From the NCBI GenBank assembly GCA_025774615.1, contig JALGVQ010000031.1, positions 1 through 17,944 of the forward strand: a stretch of DNA of 17,944 nt, read 5' to 3'. The notes below the pieces were generated by a model, which saw only the letters and a program-made list of their open reading frames with translations, did no database searches and was not told where the DNA came from. Source of the stretch: a bacterium. Lineage in GTDB: Bacteria > Blakebacterota > Blakebacteria > Blakebacterales > Blakebacteraceae. Below are positions 13,950 to 17,944 of the stretch, piece by piece. The position numbers and the translations under genes are program-made. Every line of letters begins with the position of its first letter. Position 1 is the first letter of the stretch.

Positions 13950-15728
13950 ATGAGCAGCGGCATCGAGACCATACGGATCGGCACCCGCGGATCGGAGCTG
14001 GCCCTCCGGCAGGCCCGGAGTGTCGCCCGGGCCATCAGCGATCTGGATGGAGCTCCGGATCTCGAAGAAGTCATCATCTCGACCAGCGGAGACCGGATCA
14101 CCGACGTTCCCCTCTCCCGGGTATCGGGCAGATCATTCTTCACCAAGGAGATCGAGGAAGCTCTGCTCGACGGGACGGTCGATGTTGCCGTCCACAGCCT
14201 CAAAGATCTGGCCACCCTGCTTCCTGATGGTCTCACCATCGGGGCGATCATTCCGCGTGAGGACCCCCGTGATGTACTCATCAGCCGCGAGGGGCACGAT
14301 CTCGATGACCTGCCCGATGGCGCGCGCATCGGTACAAGCAGTCTTCGCCGACGCGCGTTCATGTCCCGTACAAGGCCGGATATCGAGCTGGTGGAACTCC
14401 GAGGGAACGTACCGACCAGGTTGAAGAGACTTCAGGAAGGGGAGTTCGACGCCATCGTGGTCGCCGCCGCGGGTGTCAAGCGGCTGGACATGGAAGAGTC
14501 TATCACTGCCTGGCTCCCCCCCGACATGTTCCCGCCCGCTCCGGGACAGGGTGCTATCGCGATCCAGTGTCGGACGGGAGACGAGGACATTCTGCGCTGG
14601 GTACGCCCCCTTGACCATATTCCCACTCATCGTATGGTAACCGCCGAGCGGGCTCTGCTCCGCCAGCTCGGAGGAGGATGCCAGGTTCCAGTCGGCGCAT
14701 TCACACTCCTCGATGACGGGATCATCGAACTCACCGCGGCCATCAGTTCGCCCGATGGAGAGCGGGTGGTCGAAGGATGTCGACGGGCACCGGTTGAGTT
14801 CGCGGAAGAACTGGGGATGGAACTCGCTGACGAACTCCTGCAGAAGGGCGGCAGGGAGATCCTGGACGAGATCAGGGATCTCTCCGAGGAACGTCCTCTT
14901 GCCGGAAAACGCGTGGTGGTCACGCGTCCGAACATCCCCGATGACATGCTCACCGCCCGACTTGAGAACCTGGGCGCCACCATATTGCACTGGCCGATGT
15001 TCACCATACATGAACCACAGGACCCCCGTCCGCTCCGGGATGCGCTCAACAACCTCGACCGGTATGACTGGATCATCTTTTCCAGTGCGCGTTCTGTGGA
15101 CGCGACATTCGATTTTGAGGACCTGCTCCCCTCCAGCTGTCCCGCAGACCTGCAGGTCGGGGCGGTCGGCAGGGCCACGGCAACCGTTATAACCGCCAGG
15201 GGCTGGCCTGTTCACCTGGTACCCGATACGTTCAGCGGTGAATCACTGGTGGACCTGTTCAGGGAACGGAGCCTGCCCAGAGATACAAGGATCCTCTTTC
15301 CCGCAAGCGCTATCGCCCGAGAATCAGTTCCGGAAGGTTTGCGGGAACTCGGAACGAAAGTCGACCAGGTGATCGCCTACGAGGTCGGACCGACCGCTCT
15401 GGACACCGGGACATGTCTCACCGATATGGAGAGTGGTGGTATCGATGCGATCACCTTCGCGAGCCCTTCGGCTGTCAGCGGATTGATGGATCTCTTCGGC
15501 TCCGAACAGTTCGACATTCTGCTGAAAGAGACGGTGACGGCAGTGATCGGCGCCACCACAGCGCAAGCATTGGAAGAAGTTGGTTACACCCCCGACGCGG
15601 TAGCGGACCCGAGCACACTGGAGGGGCTCGCCGGAGCCGTAGTCGGTCCACTGATCACTGTTTCCGATACAGTGAACGAAGTTTCCGATACAGTGAACGA
15701 ACATGAGAGAGAAAGGTCAGAGAGCTGA
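13950..15728 (+). CDS. hemCD: Fused hydroxymethylbilane synthase / uroporphyrinogen-III synthase
   Basis: The HemC part (about residues 5-310) polymerises four porphobilinogens into hydroxymethylbilane, and the HemD part (about 316-565) closes and inverts ring D to give uroporphyrinogen III. HemC motifs are [13 protein letters not shown] (10-22), VHSLKDL (81-87, with catalytic Asp86), RGNVPTRL (151-158), APGQGAIAI (197-205) and [11 protein letters not shown] (241-251), in which Cys244 carries the dipyrromethane cofactor. HemD begins [11 protein letters not shown] and shows [17 protein letters not shown] and [11 protein letters not shown]. HemC-HemD fusions are known in several bacterial groups. 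The C-terminus ends with a duplicated VSDTVNE heptad. The ATG follows AGGGA at seven bases, and the TGA overlaps the hemB ATG. A hemA gene, often next to these, is not in the window. Confidence 0.94.
   Translation: MSSGIETIRIGTRGSELALRQARSVARAISDLDGAPDLEEVIISTSGDRITDVPLSRVSGRSFFTKEIEEALLDGTVDVAVHSLKDLATLLPDGLTIGAIIPREDPRDVLISREGHDLDDLPDGARIGTSSLRRRAFMSRTRPDIELVELRGNVPTRLKRLQEGEFDAIVVAAAGVKRLDMEESITAWLPPDMFPPAPGQGAIAIQCRTGDEDILRWVRPLDHIPTHRMVTAERALLRQLGGGCQVPVGAFTLLDDGIIELTAAISSPDGERVVEGCRRAPVEFAEELGMELADELLQKGGREILDEIRDLSEERPLAGKRVVVTRPNIPDDMLTARLENLGATILHWPMFTIHEPQDPRPLRDALNNLDRYDWIIFSSARSVDATFDFEDLLPSSCPADLQVGAVGRATATVITARGWPVHLVPDTFSGESLVDLFRERSLPRDTRILFPASAIARESVPEGLRELGTKVDQVIAYEVGPTALDTGTCLTDMESGGIDAITFASPSAVSGLMDLFGSEQFDILLKETVTAVIGATTAQALEEVGYTPDAVADPSTLEGLAGAVVGPLITVSDTVNEVSDTVNEHERERSES
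15660..15701 (+). repeat. Two perfect tandem copies of a 21-base unit in the end of hemCD
   Basis: Two identical 21-base units (15660-15680 and 15681-15701) each encode VSDTVNE near the end of the HemD domain, in phase with the reading frame. The first copy also forms an inverted repeat with the bases before it: TCACTGT at 15655-15661 and ACAGTGA at 15669-15675, separated by seven bases. The repeats lie beyond the expected HemD fold, so the duplication should be tolerated. A copy-number change would keep the frame. Confidence 0.9.
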
Positions 15729-16708
15729 TGTCATTCCCCGACCACAGACCGAGACGGCTGCGCCGCAGTGAGGGGTGGCGGCGCATGGTTCGCGAAACGG
15801 CCCTTTCGGTCGACGACTTCGTCTACCCCCTCTTTATCGTACCCGGCTCCGGGATCCAGAACCCTGTGAACAGCATGCCTGGTGTCTCCCAGTTCTCGGT
15901 GGACCGCGTGGCAGAAGAGGCTGCGTCCGTTTATGGACTGGGGATCCCGGCCGTCATCCTCTTCGGTGTGCCTGAGGAGAAGGACTCAGTGGGGAGCGCC
16001 GGTTACGACCCGGAGGGGATCATCCCCCGCGCGATCCGCGCCATCAAGGCGGAGGTGCCGGAGCTGCTCATCTGGGGGGACGTCTGTCTCTGCGAATACA
16101 CCGACCATGGTCACTGCGGCGTACTCACCGATTCGGGAGAAGTCGACAACGATGCCACCCTGCCCCTGCTGTCGAGAGCAGCGCTTGTCTACGCGCAGGC
16201 TGGCGCTGACGCGGTCGCGCCAAGCGACATGATGGACGGCCGGGTCGCCGCCATCCGCCTGACCCTCGACAGTAACGATCTGAGCCACATCCCGATCGTC
16301 AGTTACGCCGCCAAGTACGCTTCCGCCTACTACGGCCCCTTCCGTGACGCTGCCTACTCCGCTCCCGCGTTCGGTGACAGACGCGCCTACCAGATGGACC
16401 CGGCCAATGCCGAAGAGGCTATCAACGAAGTCGCGCTCGATCTCGAAGAGGGCGCAGACATCGTCATGGTGAAACCGGCCGGCCCCTATCTGGACATCAT
16501 CCGGAGAGTGAAGGACACCTTCGGTGTACCGACCGCCGCCTACCAGGTATCGGGTGAGTTCAGTCTGATCAAGGCTGCGGCCGGGAATGGCTGGGTGGAT
16601 GAGCGTCGGATAGCGCTGGAAGCGCTCACCGGGATCAAGCGGGCGGGCGCCGATATCATTCTGAATTATTTCGCCAAGGACGCGGCCGTCTGGCTGCGGG
16701 AGGGATAG
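15728..16708 (+). CDS. hemB: Porphobilinogen synthase (delta-aminolevulinic acid dehydratase)
   Basis: HemB condenses two 5-aminolevulinate molecules into porphobilinogen in the cytoplasm. The 326-residue protein is full length. It has the zinc-binding cysteine set [13 protein letters not shown] (Cys120, Cys122, Cys130), so a zinc-dependent enzyme is predicted. It also has [17 protein letters not shown] with Lys196 and [13 protein letters not shown] with the Schiff-base Lys249. The ATG overlaps the hemCD stop (TGATG), with AAAGG about nine bases upstream, indicating translational coupling. It is followed four bases later by hemL. Confidence 0.96.
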   Translation: MSFPDHRPRRLRRSEGWRRMVRETALSVDDFVYPLFIVPGSGIQNPVNSMPGVSQFSVDRVAEEAASVYGLGIPAVILFGVPEEKDSVGSAGYDPEGIIPRAIRAIKAEVPELLIWGDVCLCEYTDHGHCGVLTDSGEVDNDATLPLLSRAALVYAQAGADAVAPSDMMDGRVAAIRLTLDSNDLSHIPIVSYAAKYASAYYGPFRDAAYSAPAFGDRRAYQMDPANAEEAINEVALDLEEGADIVMVKPAGPYLDIIRRVKDTFGVPTAAYQVSGEFSLIKAAAGNGWVDERRIALEALTGIKRAGADIILNYFAKDAAVWLREG

Positions 16709-16712
16709 TGGC

Positions 16713-17944
16713 GTGACCGAACGCGATCATACCGGGAGCAGAGGTCATTTTGAAGTTGCCTGCCGGGTCATACCCGGAGGTGTGAACAGCCCGGTGCGCG
16801 CCTTCGGCAGGGTGGGAGGCGATCCCCTTTTCATCAATAGCGCAAGCGGTGCAACCATCCATGATGTCGATGGTAATGCCTACCTCGACTACGTCGGATC
16901 GTGGGGTCCCATGATCCTCGGGCACGATCACCCCGTGATCAGGAAAGCGATCGCGGACGCTCTCACGCGGGGCACTTCATTCGGAGCTCCGACCGCCGCC
17001 GAAGTGGAGATGGCGGGAACTATCGTGGGGATGGTTCCTTCGATCGATCTGGTCCGGCTGGTCAACTCCGGCACCGAGGCTACCATGAGTGCCGTCAGAC
17101 TTGCCCGGGCCGCTACCGGCCGATCGAAGATCGTGATGTTCCGTGGAGGTTACCACGGACATGCTGATTCTTTCCTCGTGGAGGCAGGATCGGGGGCGGC
17201 AACGATCGGAGTGCCATCGAGCCCCGGCGTAACAGAGGGTACAGCCGCCGACACGCTGACCGCGGAATATAACGACATCGAAAGCGTGACCGCCCTGTTC
17301 GCGGTGCATCCCGGCGAGGTTGCCTGTGTCATCGTCGAACCGGTCGCAGGCAATATGGGGTGTGTTCCCCCTCTGCCTGGATTTCTGGAAACCCTTCGCT
17401 TCCACTGCGACAAGGAGGATGTGCTTCTGATCTTCGATGAGGTGATGACGGGATTCCGGGTCGCCCCCGGTGGCGCCCAGCAGCGGTTCGGCGTCATGCC
17501 CGACCTCACTACACTCGGAAAGATCGTTGGCGGCGGCCTTCCCATCGGAGCTTACGGAGGTCGATCGGACCTGATGCGACAGATCGCTCCGGACGGTCCC
17601 GTGTATCAGGCAGGGACTCTCTCGGGTAATCCACTCGCCACCGCGGCCGGGATCGCCACCCTTGAATACCTGGTGACCCATCCTGAAGTGTACGAACACC
17701 TCGAACTGCTGAGTGATCACCTGGCTGAAGGCTTTACGTCACTGATCTCTGAGCACGGCTACCCGATCACCTGGAACCGCATCGGCTCGATGGGTTCGCT
17801 CTTCTTCCATGAAGGCCCGGTCACCGGATGGGCAAGTGCCTCAGTATCGGATGCCGACCGGTTTACCCGCTGGTTCCACGCCATGCTCGGTCAGGGGATC
17901 TATCTGGCGCCAAGCCCCTACGAAGCGGGATTCCTCTCCACGGC
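16713..17944 (+). CDS. hemL: Glutamate-1-semialdehyde 2,1-aminomutase, 3' end outside window
   Basis: HemL is a PLP enzyme that turns glutamate-1-semialdehyde into 5-aminolevulinate, so the organism uses the C5 (glutamate) route to tetrapyrroles. The frame stays open to the window edge, giving 410 residues of an expected 425-430. Visible motifs are [12 protein letters not shown] (20-31), [10 protein letters not shown] (118-127), [10 protein letters not shown] (143-152), FDEVMTGFR (241-249) and [14 protein letters not shown] (267-280) with the PLP lysine at 270. The GTG start has GGAGGG eight bases upstream (16699-16704), overlapping the end of hemB. The gene lies four bases after the hemB stop and is clearly in one operon with hemCD and hemB. 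Confidence 0.95.
   Translation, partial: MTERDHTGSRGHFEVACRVIPGGVNSPVRAFGRVGGDPLFINSASGATIHDVDGNAYLDYVGSWGPMILGHDHPVIRKAIADALTRGTSFGAPTAAEVEMAGTIVGMVPSIDLVRLVNSGTEATMSAVRLARAATGRSKIVMFRGGYHGHADSFLVEAGSGAATIGVPSSPGVTEGTAADTLTAEYNDIESVTALFAVHPGEVACVIVEPVAGNMGCVPPLPGFLETLRFHCDKEDVLLIFDEVMTGFRVAPGGAQQRFGVMPDLTTLGKIVGGGLPIGAYGGRSDLMRQIAPDGPVYQAGTLSGNPLATAAGIATLEYLVTHPEVYEHLELLSDHLAEGFTSLISEHGYPITWNRIGSMGSLFFHEGPVTGWASASVSDADRFTRWFHAMLGQGIYLAPSPYEAGFLST

Noticed and set aside
13814-14227. Plus-strand frame starting in the divergent region
   Set aside because: It runs into hemCD in another frame and becomes Arg/His/Ser-rich there, so it is a shadow; its start only overlaps the palindrome by chance.
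14133-15215. 360-residue minus-strand frame opposite hemCD
   Set aside because: It is antisense to clear HemC and HemD motifs, with no start signal or recognisable fold.

Overview
The window looks like a GC-rich chromosome segment from an anaerobic, probably Gram-negative bacterium. The reasons are a membrane-anchored multiheme cytochrome, a predicted lipoprotein, and the mercury-methylation pair hgcA/hgcB, which is known only from anaerobes. The phylum cannot be fixed from sequence reading alone; a poorly cultured lineage of the FCB type is possible but is only a guess. No tRNA, rRNA, insertion sequence, CRISPR array or phage gene was seen.

Layout. (1) Bases 1-5038, plus strand: a pyruvate (2-oxo acid) dehydrogenase operon, pdhA (cut by the window edge and carrying a one-base frameshift), pdhB, pdhC, lpdA, then a short lipoate-protein-ligase-like gene that probably serves the E2 lipoyl domain. 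(2) Bases 5057-13753, minus strand, read right to left: a DUF3332-like lipoprotein gene (frameshifted), hgcA, hgcB, a 1543-residue fusion of an acyl-CoA-synthetase-type adenylation domain with uncharacterised domains and a C-terminal GNAT acetyltransferase, and an octaheme cytochrome c. (3) A 193-base divergent intergenic region containing a perfect 13-base palindrome. (4) Bases 13950-17944, plus strand: tetrapyrrole genes hemC-hemD (fused), hemB and hemL (cut by the window edge).

The centrepiece is hgcAB. HgcA has the cap-helix motif NVWCAAGK in a soluble corrinoid-binding domain followed by five predicted membrane helices. HgcB is a small ferredoxin with two CX2CX2CX3C clusters, the extra conserved cysteine, and a cysteine-rich tail. 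Together these are the known determinants for making methylmercury from Hg(II). The lipoprotein, hgcA and hgcB overlap or abut and are probably co-transcribed; the giant fusion gene starts 46 bases after hgcB and may belong to the same transcript. The divergent hem operon makes uroporphyrinogen III, the common precursor of heme (needed by the octaheme cytochrome) and of corrinoids (the HgcA cofactor), so the arrangement is biochemically coherent, although that link is inferred.

Two single-base frameshifts (pdhA and the DUF3332-like gene) in genes that otherwise look intact suggest assembly or read errors, or real decay. Raw reads would decide.
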